Shown: positions 25,852 to 34,292 of the stretch, in pieces
Numbering within the stretch: the first letter of the stretch is position 1
Layout of the letters: each line of letters opens with the position of its first letter
Assembly (NCBI GenBank): GCA_012838585.1
Contig: DUPB01000211.1
Location: 1 to 51,519 of the forward strand
Source of the DNA: Bacteroidales bacterium
GTDB lineage: Bacteria; Bacteroidota; Bacteroidia; Bacteroidales; Dysgonomonadaceae
DNA length: 51,519 nucleotides
Direction: 5' to 3'
Translations under genes and position numbers: made by a program
Notes under the pieces: model-generated
Told to the model about the DNA's origin: nothing
What the model saw: the letters and a program-made list of their open reading frames with translations, nothing else
Databases searched by the model: none

Positions 25852-25879
25852 GAAAAAACAGTTACATGTGAAAGTTAAG

Positions 25880-26488
25880 TTACTCCTTGTTCAACCGGCT
25901 TCCCACGGCGCCGCCCGGGTGAATCAGGGCGAACTGCTCCAGCGAGTAACCGGTAATCGCCATGATGGAAGCGAGCATGGCATCGAAGATGGCAATCGTG
26001 ACCACGAAGCTAGAGGTGGCCATGATATTCAACCCGTCGCTCTCCCTTTTGATTTTCATGGGAACGACGATTTGCGAACTTTTAGCCAAGGGAGACACCA
26101 GGTTCTCGGTAACTCCGATGAGGATCACCTCTTTTTTATTGCACACCTCGATGATGGGCAACAGCTCGGCGGTTTTGCCGCCCCGGGAAACCATCACCAC
26201 GGCATCCCCCTTTTTCATGCATCCCATCCCCCCGTGTATGGCCTCCGCGGGGGATAGGAACTGCGCGTTCCGTTCGATGCAACAGAGCGAGTGCGCGAAC
26301 TTCTTGGCCGCGATGCCGGATGAGCCGCTGGCGCAGGTAATAATTTTCGGGCAGCTGCTCAACGCTTCAACAGCCTCGTGAAATCGTTCCTCGTCGAGGT
26401 AATCGAGAATATCGGCAATGGCATCCCGCTCGATCGCGAGAGATGCTCTTGCCCAACTGATGACGGTCTCTTTACTTACTTTGTTCAT
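25880..26488 (-). CDS. SIS-domain sugar-phosphate isomerase, KpsF/GutQ-like without CBS domains
   Basis: A 202-residue single SIS domain with the phosphosugar-binding signatures CASGSSGIAAKKFAHSL and MVSRGGKTAELLPIIEVC and the family end HPGGAVGSRL. KpsF/GutQ enzymes interconvert ketose and aldose pentose phosphates such as ribulose 5-phosphate and arabinose 5-phosphate; they usually carry two C-terminal CBS domains, which are absent here. No signal peptide, so cytoplasmic. It follows the FGGY kinase by about 90 bp of low-complexity and repeated sequence. It probably isomerises the phosphorylated product of the kinase; this is inference from gene order. Confidence 0.88.
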   Translation of the reverse strand: MNKVSKETVISWARASLAIERDAIADILDYLDEERFHEAVEALSSCPKIITCASGSSGIAAKKFAHSLCCIERNAQFLSPAEAIHGGMGCMKKGDAVVMVSRGGKTAELLPIIEVCNKKEVILIGVTENLVSPLAKSSQIVVPMKIKRESDGLNIMATSSFVVTIAIFDAMLASIMAITGYSLEQFALIHPGGAVGSRLNKE

Positions 26489-26554
26489 ATTCTACTTGTA
26501 AAATTAAGAATTGGATTTAAAATTGGAGTTGGAATTTGAATTGAAATTGGAATT

Positions 26555-26618
26555 AGCATGGCCTTCGCGAGGGGTTGAATTAATTATAATCAGCATGGCC
26601 TTCGCGAAGGGTTGAATT
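26555..26618. repeat. Two 27-bp direct repeats at the end of the FGGY kinase gene
   Basis: AGCATGGCCTTCGCGA begins both copies, at 26555-26581 and 26592-26618, with a 37-bp offset and one mismatch in 27. Copy 2 encodes the last kinase residues (STLREGHA) and contains the palindrome CTTCGCGAAG. Copy 1 lies just downstream of the stop. It looks like a small tandem duplication. Confidence 0.75.
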
Positions 26619-28082
26619 TGTTTTGGCCCGGTAGGACAGGTACCATTCCTTGTACTTTTCCACTTCTACCGGGCGGGGGAAAACCCGTTTACAAAAGGAG
26701 GTTTGCTTTTCCATTGCTTCATCGAAGCTCCCGTAAAGCGACAACCCCACGGTACACGACAATGCCGCGCCTTTACAGGCAAGCTCTCCCGAGGCGGGAA
26801 CCCAAAACGGCCTGTTCAGCAGGTTGGCCTTGATTTGCAGCCACAAGCTGCTTTTGGCCCCCCCGCCGGAAGGGACGATCGTTCCCGCCTGACGCTCCTT
26901 GTCCAGGGTTGTTACCAGTTCCAGCAGGCTCGCCGCGGTAGATTCGAGGATGGCACGAACGAAGTGACCCTCTCGATGCCCCTTTTGAACGGGGTCGAAC
27001 CCCTGCAGTGCTTTGAACCTGTTTGCCCGCGGTCGGGCAAACAACCCGTCACAGCCGATGGGCACGGTTCTCGCTTCTTGCAACAACTCCTCGAACGTTT
27101 TCCCCCGGGCATGGTTCTCCCGGTACCATTCGAGGGCAACGGCCCCGTTGTCATCAAAGGCCATCTCGAAGAAATAATTTTCTTCCAATCCCGGTGCCGT
27201 GTTGACCCCGGTTCGAGGGGCGTAACCTTGCCGGTAGCGGACACATGCCAAAACCGTCCCGGTAGATTCGCTCAGGCCGTTCATCTTTGGAATGCCCGCG
27301 CCAATGGCTACCATGTGGTGGTCCAACCCGCCGGAAAACAAGAGGGTACCCGCCGAAAGCCCGATTAGCTTCGCCCCTTTGGCCGTCAGGTTGCCCACCC
27401 TGCTCCCGGTTCTCAACGGCGTGGATAGCTGTTCCCTTTGAACACGGTAACACTCGGTGGCGTCCGGCCACCATCGATTCGCGGGAACATCCAACAGGCC
27501 GGTCATGGAAGCCGTGCTCACGTCGCTCACGCGCTCACCGGTAAGGATGAATGCCAGGTAATCCGAAATGGTCATGATGCTTTTCACCTTCTCCCAGAGG
27601 GATGGTTTTTTTTCCTGGAACCATTCGATTTTAGCGATCATCGATTGTCTATCGGGGGGGACTCCCAAGCCTGTTTTCTCCAAAAAACCGGCTCGCGAGG
27701 AGAAAGCCCCGAGGGTATCCGAATCTTCCACGGCCCTTTCATCAGGCCACAAGATGAACGGGGTCAGGGGATGATCGGCCTCGTCCAACAAGATGAAACT
27801 ATTGGCCTGGGAAGAGTAGGAGAGGGCGCTTACTTCGCGGGGAGAGATACCGGCATGCCGGACGGCACCCGAGACACAGCATTGCAGGGTATCCCAAAAA
27901 ACGGCGACCGGCAATTCGCATCCAACGGCATCTCGCGTCGCGGGAGATGCCTTCTCCTCCCTGAAAACGGGAAACCTCTTTCCCACGGCGTGCCGTCCCA
28001 ATCCCAAGAGGGAACCGTTCTCATCGAATATTCCCGCTTTGAAATAACTGGTACCCAAATCTATCCCGAGGAAACAGTTCAT
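26580..28082 (-). CDS. FGGY-family carbohydrate kinase
   Basis: About 500 residues. The start is taken at ATG 28082, which overlaps the stop of the upstream gene as ATGA and follows GGGAGG, one of the few clear ribosome-binding sites in the window. FGGY features are the N-terminal phosphate loop (FLGIDLGTSYFKAGIFDENG), FILWPDERAVED, the second domain GGLDHHMVAIGAG and SGGGAKSSLWLQIKANLL. Members phosphorylate xylulose, ribulose, rhamnulose, fuculose, glycerol or erythritol. The closest type cannot be decided by eye; xylulokinase-like is plausible. Translational coupling to the cytoplasmic ceramidase-like protein suggests that the kinase acts on a product of that enzyme. Confidence 0.9.
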   Translation of the reverse strand: MNCFLGIDLGTSYFKAGIFDENGSLLGLGRHAVGKRFPVFREEKASPATRDAVGCELPVAVFWDTLQCCVSGAVRHAGISPREVSALSYSSQANSFILLDEADHPLTPFILWPDERAVEDSDTLGAFSSRAGFLEKTGLGVPPDRQSMIAKIEWFQEKKPSLWEKVKSIMTISDYLAFILTGERVSDVSTASMTGLLDVPANRWWPDATECYRVQREQLSTPLRTGSRVGNLTAKGAKLIGLSAGTLLFSGGLDHHMVAIGAGIPKMNGLSESTGTVLACVRYRQGYAPRTGVNTAPGLEENYFFEMAFDDNGAVALEWYRENHARGKTFEELLQEARTVPIGCDGLFARPRANRFKALQGFDPVQKGHREGHFVRAILESTAASLLELVTTLDKERQAGTIVPSGGGAKSSLWLQIKANLLNRPFWVPASGELACKGAALSCTVGLSLYGSFDEAMEKQTSFCKRVFPRPVEVEKYKEWYLSYRAKTNSTLREGHADYN

Positions 28083-29401
28083 ACCTCCCACTCGTTAAGT
28101 AGTTCAACGGTTTCCCGCGACATGATTTCTCCCGCGGTGTAATGAAACAAGCTGTTTCCCGCTTCGTAAGATCGCCTTTCATCCGCCTCCCGGGTGACAA
28201 TGTACCCTTGCAATTCACCGTTGGCGCAAGTGATGAGGAAACTGTTTTCAACCCGTTGCTTCAGGGCGAGGCCATACTCCACGAAGATCTCTCCCGGCCA
28301 TGCCACGAAGGTCCATTCGCCTATTTTAATCGCCTGTATCTCGGCGGGCAGGCACTTCTCGTAGTAATCGCCAATAGAACCCGAGGCCGCCAAGGTAGAG
28401 AAGAACAGTAGTTCTTCGGCCCCGAACCAGTCCACTTCCGCGGTACGGGTTTCCCGGGGGTCTCTCCCCTCTTTTCGCGATATTTCAAACCGTTCCCTTG
28501 CCCGGTCGCGGTTTCGCGTTGCCCACGCCTCGCCCGGGAACGAGCGCTTGGGAAGGTCTATCGACGTTTGGGCCGATAGGAGCGTCGCCTCGGGAACGTA
28601 AGTCGCGGCACCGGGGATTTTTGAAAGGAGCGAACCGGCCACGATTTCCCCGAGGCGCTTTGCCTCGGCAAAGGTGTTGCCTCTTGTCACGTGCCTCGGG
28701 CTTTGGTTTCCTGCCGCCCCGGTACAATACACGAACGTGCACTGGCTTCCCAAGTGCCCCTGTAGCGATTCCCTGACGTAATGGGGGAAATCGCCGCTGA
28801 AGAGCGTGGAGTCTTCATGCAAAACCGTGGGATGCATACTGCAGACCAACAGGCCGGCAATGAATTCACCGTCCCGGTTTCGAACCAGCATCATGGGTAC
28901 CTCCATGTCGCTTGCCCCTCCCGGGTCATGGCGATTGGTGCCCACGCCCGTGGCATCCCCTTTCACCAAGCCGATTTCGACCGGCTCGGCTTTCAGGTAA
29001 GCCTGGTAAGCGGCCTCCACGCTCCTTTCTTCCATGTAATCCAGGTAACCCTCGTCTACCAACGGCACGACGGGATCGTTCGCGCTATCGGCGCAGTTTA
29101 CCGTCACGGGGCCCGAATGGGTATGGGTGGCCGCGATCATGATGCCCTTCCCCGGGATCCCGGTTTTTCGAGAAATGGCTTCCCGGATACGGGAAACCGA
29201 ATCCTTAGCGATATAGATAATATCGTTGGAGATGAAGAGCACCTGTTCTTTACCATCGGTTACATATAACGCGGAGCTTAATAACCGGTCATTCACGCCG
29301 GTACTGGTTCTCTCCACGAATGGATACCCGAATAGAAAACAGGGCGTTTCAGGGGTTATATTCACGCTTGACGCGCCCGCTTTTAACCTGTTTGATCCCA
29401 T
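28079..29401 (-). CDS. Cytoplasmic neutral ceramidase-like amidohydrolase
   Basis: A 440-residue ceramidase-type domain without any signal peptide. It keeps ATHTHSGP (about H93 and H95), SMHPTVLH (H190), WPGEIFVEYG and, unlike the three exported paralogues in the window, a Ser at the nucleophile position (AAGNQSPRH, Ser234). Classical neutral ceramidases hydrolyse the amide of ceramide outside the cell; a cytoplasmic member in an operon with NagA, NagB and a sugar kinase more likely deacylates a soluble N-acyl compound. Its start codon lies in one copy of a 33-bp direct repeat. Family is fairly sure; substrate is unknown. Confidence 0.83.
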   Translation of the reverse strand: MGSNRLKAGASSVNITPETPCFLFGYPFVERTSTGVNDRLLSSALYVTDGKEQVLFISNDIIYIAKDSVSRIREAISRKTGIPGKGIMIAATHTHSGPVTVNCADSANDPVVPLVDEGYLDYMEERSVEAAYQAYLKAEPVEIGLVKGDATGVGTNRHDPGGASDMEVPMMLVRNRDGEFIAGLLVCSMHPTVLHEDSTLFSGDFPHYVRESLQGHLGSQCTFVYCTGAAGNQSPRHVTRGNTFAEAKRLGEIVAGSLLSKIPGAATYVPEATLLSAQTSIDLPKRSFPGEAWATRNRDRARERFEISRKEGRDPRETRTAEVDWFGAEELLFFSTLAASGSIGDYYEKCLPAEIQAIKIGEWTFVAWPGEIFVEYGLALKQRVENSFLITCANGELQGYIVTREADERRSYEAGNSLFHYTAGEIMSRETVELLNEWEV

Positions 29402-29494
29402 ATGACACGCTTGTTATTTTAATATCCCGACATCAAGGGGGTGGGGTGGATACGGCTTCATTCCCACATGACACGCCTGTTATTTCAATATCCC
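29396..29494. repeat. 33-bp direct repeats spanning the NagB-like stop and ceramidase-like start
   Basis: Copies at 29396-29428 and 29462-29494 differ at 3 of 33 positions and are offset by 66 bp. The downstream copy on the minus strand contains the ATG of the ceramidase-like gene; in the other copy that codon is GTG, in frame but followed by a stop. The pattern suggests a tandem duplication that built the present 83-bp spacer. Confidence 0.8.
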
Positions 29495-30417
29495 TTGTCC
29501 CAGTCGGGTTCGATGTTTTGAGCGATGGTTTCCGACACGTAAACATCCGTCGGGAGTGTTTGTAAAACCGATTCGGGGACTAACGGCGTTACCGGTCCAT
29601 GGAGGACAAGACGGCAAATGAACCTTTGCCACGACGTGCTTGTCCCGTGAACGGTAATGGCGTGTACGTCAATCCGATGTTTGGCCTTGATCACCTCCGC
29701 GGGACCTATCGTCGCGGCCTTGGGAGGTATTGCCGCCAGGTTGCCGCTCTTCCCGAAGAAGCCGTGTAACGAGTTTTGCGCGATGGTGAAAGGGCTCAAC
29801 GTGCAGATCCTGGCCCCCATCTCCCTCCACTCTTCATATGTTCCCTTGAATTCGGGGGCATCGGGTTCTATGAATGCCAGGTGTCCGGTCCACCCGGGCC
29901 CACAATAACAGATATCGGCACCTCCCAGGTCGTCAATCATCTTCCCGTAATCCTTCAGGTTTTTATTGGTAAATCCCACGATCTGCTTTTTGGGAGGTCT
30001 TAGTTTTTCATCGATTTCATAATAGAAATATTTCATCATGGAATGGGTGAAACCGAACTCCCACTCTTCGGGAGCTATGTTCCCGTGCTCGTCGGCGTAC
30101 TCGTCCATCGCGAAGGCGTGAATATTCCTGCAATCGAGATTACAAGCATTGATGAGCCTGGCCACGTGGCGGTATCCCGGGTCCGGGTTGGGGAGGATCA
30201 TCACCAGCTTTTCTCCCGTGTCTGAAGAGTGCTTTATCCGGCAAAACATGTCGGTAATCCATATGGGATCCACGTCCACGTCCGGTACCACTTTAATCTT
30301 GAAATCGGGATTGGGATGTTTTTCAATATCTTCTCTACTGATATTCAAAACCCGGTTAATCTCTTGCTTGTCCTTAAAAGGCACCCATGGCGATGGGCTA
30401 AAATCAAATGTTTTCAT
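29485..30417 (-). CDS. NagB-like glucosamine-6-phosphate deaminase homologue with altered active-site motif
   Basis: A 310-residue NagB/RpiA/SugarP-isomerase fold protein. It has FAMDEYAD (Asp105-Glu106, matching the NagB general-base Asp72 region), LGGADICYCGPG and WTGHLAFIEP. In E. coli NagB the last motif is GNDGHIAFNEP; His179 and Glu184 are kept but Asp is Thr177 and Asn is Ile183. It is longer than E. coli NagB (266). It lies 19 bp downstream of the NagA gene, so an amino-sugar phosphate route is likely, but the substitutions suggest a different substrate or weaker deamination. Cytoplasmic. Confidence 0.83.
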   Translation of the reverse strand: MKTFDFSPSPWVPFKDKQEINRVLNISREDIEKHPNPDFKIKVVPDVDVDPIWITDMFCRIKHSSDTGEKLVMILPNPDPGYRHVARLINACNLDCRNIHAFAMDEYADEHGNIAPEEWEFGFTHSMMKYFYYEIDEKLRPPKKQIVGFTNKNLKDYGKMIDDLGGADICYCGPGWTGHLAFIEPDAPEFKGTYEEWREMGARICTLSPFTIAQNSLHGFFGKSGNLAAIPPKAATIGPAEVIKAKHRIDVHAITVHGTSTSWQRFICRLVLHGPVTPLVPESVLQTLPTDVYVSETIAQNIEPDWDKGY

Positions 30418-30436
30418 TTTCTCCTATTTTTTTAAA

Positions 30437-31615
30437 TTATAACTCGAAAAAGCATTCCCCGCCTATCCAGGTCTGCACCACGTTCAGGTCTTTGTCCAAG
30501 ATCACGAGATCAGCGTCATAGCCGGGGAGCAGAAGACCCTTGTGGTCGTCGATGCCCAAAACTTTCGCGGGGTTGGTGCTGACCAGCTTAATCGCTTCGC
30601 GCACGTCCAAGTTCAGCCACTTGACAGCGTTCCTCAATGCCTGGTCCATGGTAAGCCCGCTACCTGCTAGCCCGCCATCTCGAACACTCCTGGCAGGAGC
30701 CCCTTTACACGCGAACTCTATCACCCCGCTATCGGCGAAAGTGAACTGACCGGCACCCAGCCCGGTACCAATATTGGAGTCGGTGATAAAACAGACACGA
30801 CCCGGTCCTTTTGATTTACAGGCAAGGGCCAATTGAACGGCAACGGGATCCACGTGCACACCGTCGAAAATAAAATCAACGCTTACCCTTTCATCGGCCA
30901 GGATAGCTTCCACCGCCCCGCAAGGCCTCACGCCCGAATCGGTTTCTCCCGGGCAAGGGAACACGTTGTAGAAGTGGGTAGCATGCTTGGCTCCCAACCT
31001 TATGGCACGTTGTGTTTGCTCCACGGTCGCCGCGGTGTGCGTCATGAAGACCGGCGTGCCGTTCCAGGCCATAAGGGGTATCAGGGTCTCGATACCCTCT
31101 ACATCCGGGGAGATGCTGAAAATCGCTTTATAGGGCTTAGCAGCTTCTATTAAAGAGAGTACCCTCGATGCATCGATATCCGACGTGGCATCTTTCGTCA
31201 GAGCCCCCGCGAGTTTAAGAAATGGGCCTTCCAAGTGAAAACCCAGGATTTTCGCCCCCTCTGCCCGTGTTGTAGCGAGTGCATGAAGAAACGCGGCATC
31301 TTCACCGGCGCGACGCGGGGTCAAGGTAGGCAAAAAACCGGTAACACCATACCGGGGAAGGTTGTGGCAGATATCGATTAAATCCCCCGGCCCGTTGTCG
31401 ATCAATGAATAGAGCAAACCATGTATATGCATATCGATAAACCCGGGAACGATGAGGCAATCGCCGACATCGATGATCCCTCCCGTTGGCTTGGAATGAC
31501 CGATCTCCTTGATCTTACCGTTTTTCACGGTAAGGTAACCGGCGATCACTTGATCACCCGTAACGATCTTGCCCGACAAGGCGTATTGGGCCTTGTTCCT
31601 TTTTTCTCCTTCCAT
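30437..31615 (-). CDS. nagA: N-acetylglucosamine-6-phosphate deacetylase (NagA)
   Basis: A 392-residue amidohydrolase with all NagA landmarks: GFIDMHIHGLL near residue 60 (metal His pair region), FHLEGPFL (metal Glu), THTAATVEQTQRAIRLGAKH, ATHFYNVF, DGVHVDP and the catalytic Asp in CFITDSNIGTGLGAGQFTF. It removes acetyl from GlcNAc-6-phosphate in the cytoplasm to give glucosamine-6-phosphate for a NagB-type enzyme, which is the next gene. Upstream, between this gene and the MFS transporter, an orphan C-terminus of a short-chain dehydrogenase remains. Function is well supported, although the exact N-acyl sugar could differ in this operon. Confidence 0.93.
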   Translation of the reverse strand: MEGEKRNKAQYALSGKIVTGDQVIAGYLTVKNGKIKEIGHSKPTGGIIDVGDCLIVPGFIDMHIHGLLYSLIDNGPGDLIDICHNLPRYGVTGFLPTLTPRRAGEDAAFLHALATTRAEGAKILGFHLEGPFLKLAGALTKDATSDIDASRVLSLIEAAKPYKAIFSISPDVEGIETLIPLMAWNGTPVFMTHTAATVEQTQRAIRLGAKHATHFYNVFPCPGETDSGVRPCGAVEAILADERVSVDFIFDGVHVDPVAVQLALACKSKGPGRVCFITDSNIGTGLGAGQFTFADSGVIEFACKGAPARSVRDGGLAGSGLTMDQALRNAVKWLNLDVREAIKLVSTNPAKVLGIDDHKGLLLPGYDADLVILDKDLNVVQTWIGGECFFEL

Positions 31616-31630
31616 ATCGAACCTGTTTTC

Positions 31631-31713
31631 TCAGGCGTGCATACCACCATCCATTAAAATATTCTCACCATTGATATACGCGCCGGCATCGGGAGCCGGC
31701 AACACCATCCCTG
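31631..31713 (-). pseudogene. C-terminal remnant of a short-chain dehydrogenase
   Basis: Between the MFS and NagA genes the minus strand reads APDAGAYINGENILMDGGMH then Ala and a stop. This is the unmistakable end of an SDR family oxidoreductase (the conserved G-x-x-x-x-x-DGG tail). It begins directly at the stop codon of the transporter, so a deletion joined the transporter 3' end to the last about 28 codons of an SDR gene. Not functional. Confidence 0.75.
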
Positions 31714-32997
31714 TTAACGCGGTTCTTTTCGTTTCGTGGCGCTCCTTAGAACCAAAAACAAAATTCCCAAGCAAACAATCAATGCAATTGCAGAGATTTG
31801 ATAAACGGATGAAAGTTCAACTTGGGCATCTCTCATCGCGCCGGCCACGTACACACCTAACCCTCCCGTGATCGTCGATAGCATGTTCAGTATCCCGTAC
31901 CCGGTTGCCCTATACCTGTGATCGATGGTTAAGCATAGCATGGGCATCATGTTGGTGTCGGAAAACTTGCTTGTCAACGCGTAAACGGCAAACGCGGCCA
32001 CGGTTATGGCAAGCACGGTCGTTGTGCTCCCCAGGAGAATGGCCGGGATGGCAAATATCAAGCCGATGATAGGAACGATAATCCTGGCACGCGGGTTTTT
32101 CTTGCTCCACCTGTCAGAGAGGTATCCTCCCGCCAGTAGGCCAACGATGGAGACAGGCCATAGATAAGCCGTGGCATATACCCCGGCCATGCTTTGGGAC
32201 AAGTTAAACGTTTCCTTGTAATAGGTCGGCAGCCAGGCCGCTATAATCCAGTTAACCAGCCCCAGGAGGCTCCAAAAAAAGAGGAGGTAGATGTAAGCAG
32301 GTTTACCGAACAGGTTTTTTATGGCGTCGGTGAAAGATATTTTCTTTTCACCCGTTTTCACCCTATCGTCGGGAACCGATGATATTACCGTCTCCTCTTT
32401 CGGGGCATCCTTTAGGAACAAGCAAAGTATCACACCGTAGACAACCCCGATCACTCCAAGACTTGTAAAAGCCAAGTTCCAGGTGTGCTTTTCGGCTATC
32501 CACCCGCCAATGAATCCCAGGCTTGACCCCAGCATGACACCGGTGAGGTTTATCCCGGTGGCCAATGATTGCGTGGGCCCTTTGTGATAATCGGTGATTA
32601 AAGCCAGTGCCGCCGGCATGTAAAAAGCCTCGCTGATGCCCATCAAGGCACGGGTAACCAACAGTTGATTAAACGTGGTCGCGTGACCTGTCAGCCACGT
32701 GACCAGCGACCAGACGATCAAGCTGAATATGATGATATGACTGCGTTTAAACTTGTCCGCCATGTAACCGGCGAGGGGGCTCATCAACCCGTACACCCAT
32801 AAAAATGCGGACGTGAGCAGCCCGAATTGCGCGTCGCTCATCGGAATGGAATCGATGATGGAAAACCTCATCGTGGTCAGCATGTTCCGATCAATGTAGT
32901 TTAAAGCGCCCACGAGGAAAAGGAACATCACCACCAACCAGGCACCGCGTGGCAGGCTGTTTCCCGGGGAAGTCGCGACCTCGTTGTTAGATTTCAT
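31714..32997 (-). CDS. Major facilitator superfamily sugar/sugar-acid transporter
   Basis: A 427-residue inner-membrane protein with about 12 hydrophobic segments in two halves separated by a hydrophilic loop (about 200-235). NYIDRNMLTT in segment 1 and AGYMADKFKRSHIIIF between segments 2 and 3 (the G-x-x-x-D-x-x-x-R-type loop) place it near the anion:cation symporter group, which includes hexuronate and sialic acid porters. It overlaps the aldolase gene by 11 bp, so the two are translated together; a keto-acid sugar that the aldolase splits is a sensible substrate. Exact specificity is not determinable. Confidence 0.93.
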   Translation of the reverse strand: MKSNNEVATSPGNSLPRGAWLVVMFLFLVGALNYIDRNMLTTMRFSIIDSIPMSDAQFGLLTSAFLWVYGLMSPLAGYMADKFKRSHIIIFSLIVWSLVTWLTGHATTFNQLLVTRALMGISEAFYMPAALALITDYHKGPTQSLATGINLTGVMLGSSLGFIGGWIAEKHTWNLAFTSLGVIGVVYGVILCLFLKDAPKEETVISSVPDDRVKTGEKKISFTDAIKNLFGKPAYIYLLFFWSLLGLVNWIIAAWLPTYYKETFNLSQSMAGVYATAYLWPVSIVGLLAGGYLSDRWSKKNPRARIIVPIIGLIFAIPAILLGSTTTVLAITVAAFAVYALTSKFSDTNMMPMLCLTIDHRYRATGYGILNMLSTITGGLGVYVAGAMRDAQVELSSVYQISAIALIVCLGILFLVLRSATKRKEPR

Positions 32998-33862
32998 GGA
33001 TCTCTTTCATCAAATGGGTTATCTCCTCTTTCAACTCGTCGGGTATGGGCAACGCGTAGTCGGGGTGGTAATTGCCGGGGCAATTCAACAATTCCATCGC
33101 GTGGGAATAGGCCGAGAGCACGTTCCCCTTGAGGAACAAGTTCCTTAATTTCAAGATATTGGAAAGCGAGCGAGCGATTGACACGTCATCCCTGCCCGTT
33201 TCATACATTTTTTTCGAGTTCCAAGGCGTGCAGGTGAACATCCCGTCAAGGTTCCTGTCAACCCCGGACTTGATAGCCACGTCAAAGAGGTCTAAATTGC
33301 TATAGAAAATTGAAAAATCATCCCTTAACCGTTCACCCCGGCACAACTCGAGGATTAACTTCAGGTTCCCCGTTTTTATACCCCGTATATTCGTCTCCTT
33401 GACGAGTTCTTTAAGGACACGTATCGTGATTGGGGTTTGGGTCACGGAAGGTAAATCGTAGATGTAAACCGGGTAGCGGGAATTTTTTGAAAGTGTTTTG
33501 AAAAAATTAACAATATCCCTGGTATCCAACGGGTCGTAAAAAGGAACCGTGGTGACGACACCGTCCAATTTAATCGACTCAAGGGCATCCATTCTATCCA
33601 AAACCCGGTCGATGGAGCAATCCATGACCCCGACCAAAACCGGTATCCTGTTGTTTACAACATCACGACACTGTTTTGCTACCAGGGGATACTCCTTGTT
33701 TCTTATTGTTTCCATTTTCCCCATCGATCCCATGCACAAAACCCCTTGCGCTCCCGCCTCGATCATGAGCTCCACTTGACGATTGAAACTATCCTTCACG
33801 AGAGTACCTCCCACGCCGGTAGGAGTACCCAATGCCGGGTAAAAACCACTATTCATCTTCAT
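32987..33862 (-). CDS. DapA/NanA-family Schiff-base aldolase
   Basis: A 291-residue (beta/alpha)8 aldolase. The Schiff-base Lys163 (RGIKTGN) and Tyr135 (YIYDLPS) of the dihydrodipicolinate synthase/N-acetylneuraminate lyase family are present. The usual G-[ST]-T-G-E loop reads GSMGKMET, which is atypical and argues against true DapA. It has no signal peptide. It overlaps the upstream small gene by 14 bp and the MFS gene by 11 bp. With NagA and NagB nearby, lyase action on sialic acid or another 2-keto-3-deoxy sugar acid giving pyruvate is plausible, but no epimerase or ManNAc kinase is present in the window. Confidence 0.88.
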   Translation of the reverse strand: MKMNSGFYPALGTPTGVGGTLVKDSFNRQVELMIEAGAQGVLCMGSMGKMETIRNKEYPLVAKQCRDVVNNRIPVLVGVMDCSIDRVLDRMDALESIKLDGVVTTVPFYDPLDTRDIVNFFKTLSKNSRYPVYIYDLPSVTQTPITIRVLKELVKETNIRGIKTGNLKLILELCRGERLRDDFSIFYSNLDLFDVAIKSGVDRNLDGMFTCTPWNSKKMYETGRDDVSIARSLSNILKLRNLFLKGNVLSAYSHAMELLNCPGNYHPDYALPIPDELKEEITHLMKEIHEI

Positions 33863-34292
33863 TTTTCTTTTTAATTATTGTTAAACAACTGGCGTTATCA
33901 CTATCAACGGTCTCTTTATACACGTATCCAACCTTCTCGACAATCGGCTTGTATAAAGCCTCGCAATGATCACAATAAGAGTGGTAAGGAATCATGTGTT
34001 TTAACTCCAGTAACATGCCCATTGAAGGACACTTATGCATATCGATGATAAATTCACCCCTTTCCTTATCCAGTATCATCGTGAAATCTGCCGCTTCTTC
34101 ATTCAACGAATGCGACCAGTACTCGTAGCAGCCTTCCAGTCCCTTTTCTGCCACCAACTTCGTCAACGAGTCTTTCAAGTACCGGTCAGACAGCTCGCTC
34201 CAAAATTTCTCGACCTCTTCCCTTCCGCCTATCGATTCAAGGAACTTGAACCCCTCGCTGTAAGCCGGGATAAATTCCGTACATGAAATCAT
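33849..34292 (-). CDS. Small Cys/His-rich cytoplasmic protein, possibly distantly related to the ATC-hydrolase-like protein upstream
   Basis: A 147-residue protein with no signal peptide. Notable motifs are HKCPSMGMLLE, YHSYCDHCEALYKP and the final strand ASCLTIIKKK. The C-P and C-x-x-C/H arrangement parallels the CPA and CAHY motifs of the upstream neighbour, suggesting two related subunits. The genes overlap by 4 bp (ATGA) and this one overlaps the aldolase gene by 14 bp, which implies tight co-translation. I cannot name its reaction; a metal or thiolate active site is possible. Confidence 0.7.
   Translation of the reverse strand: MISCTEFIPAYSEGFKFLESIGGREEVEKFWSELSDRYLKDSLTKLVAEKGLEGCYEYWSHSLNEEAADFTMILDKERGEFIIDMHKCPSMGMLLELKHMIPYHSYCDHCEALYKPIVEKVGYVYKETVDSDNASCLTIIKKKNEDE

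Noticed and set aside
28825-29269. Plus-strand frames opposite the cytoplasmic ceramidase-like gene
   Set aside because: They are shadows of the minus-strand coding frame without start context or motifs.
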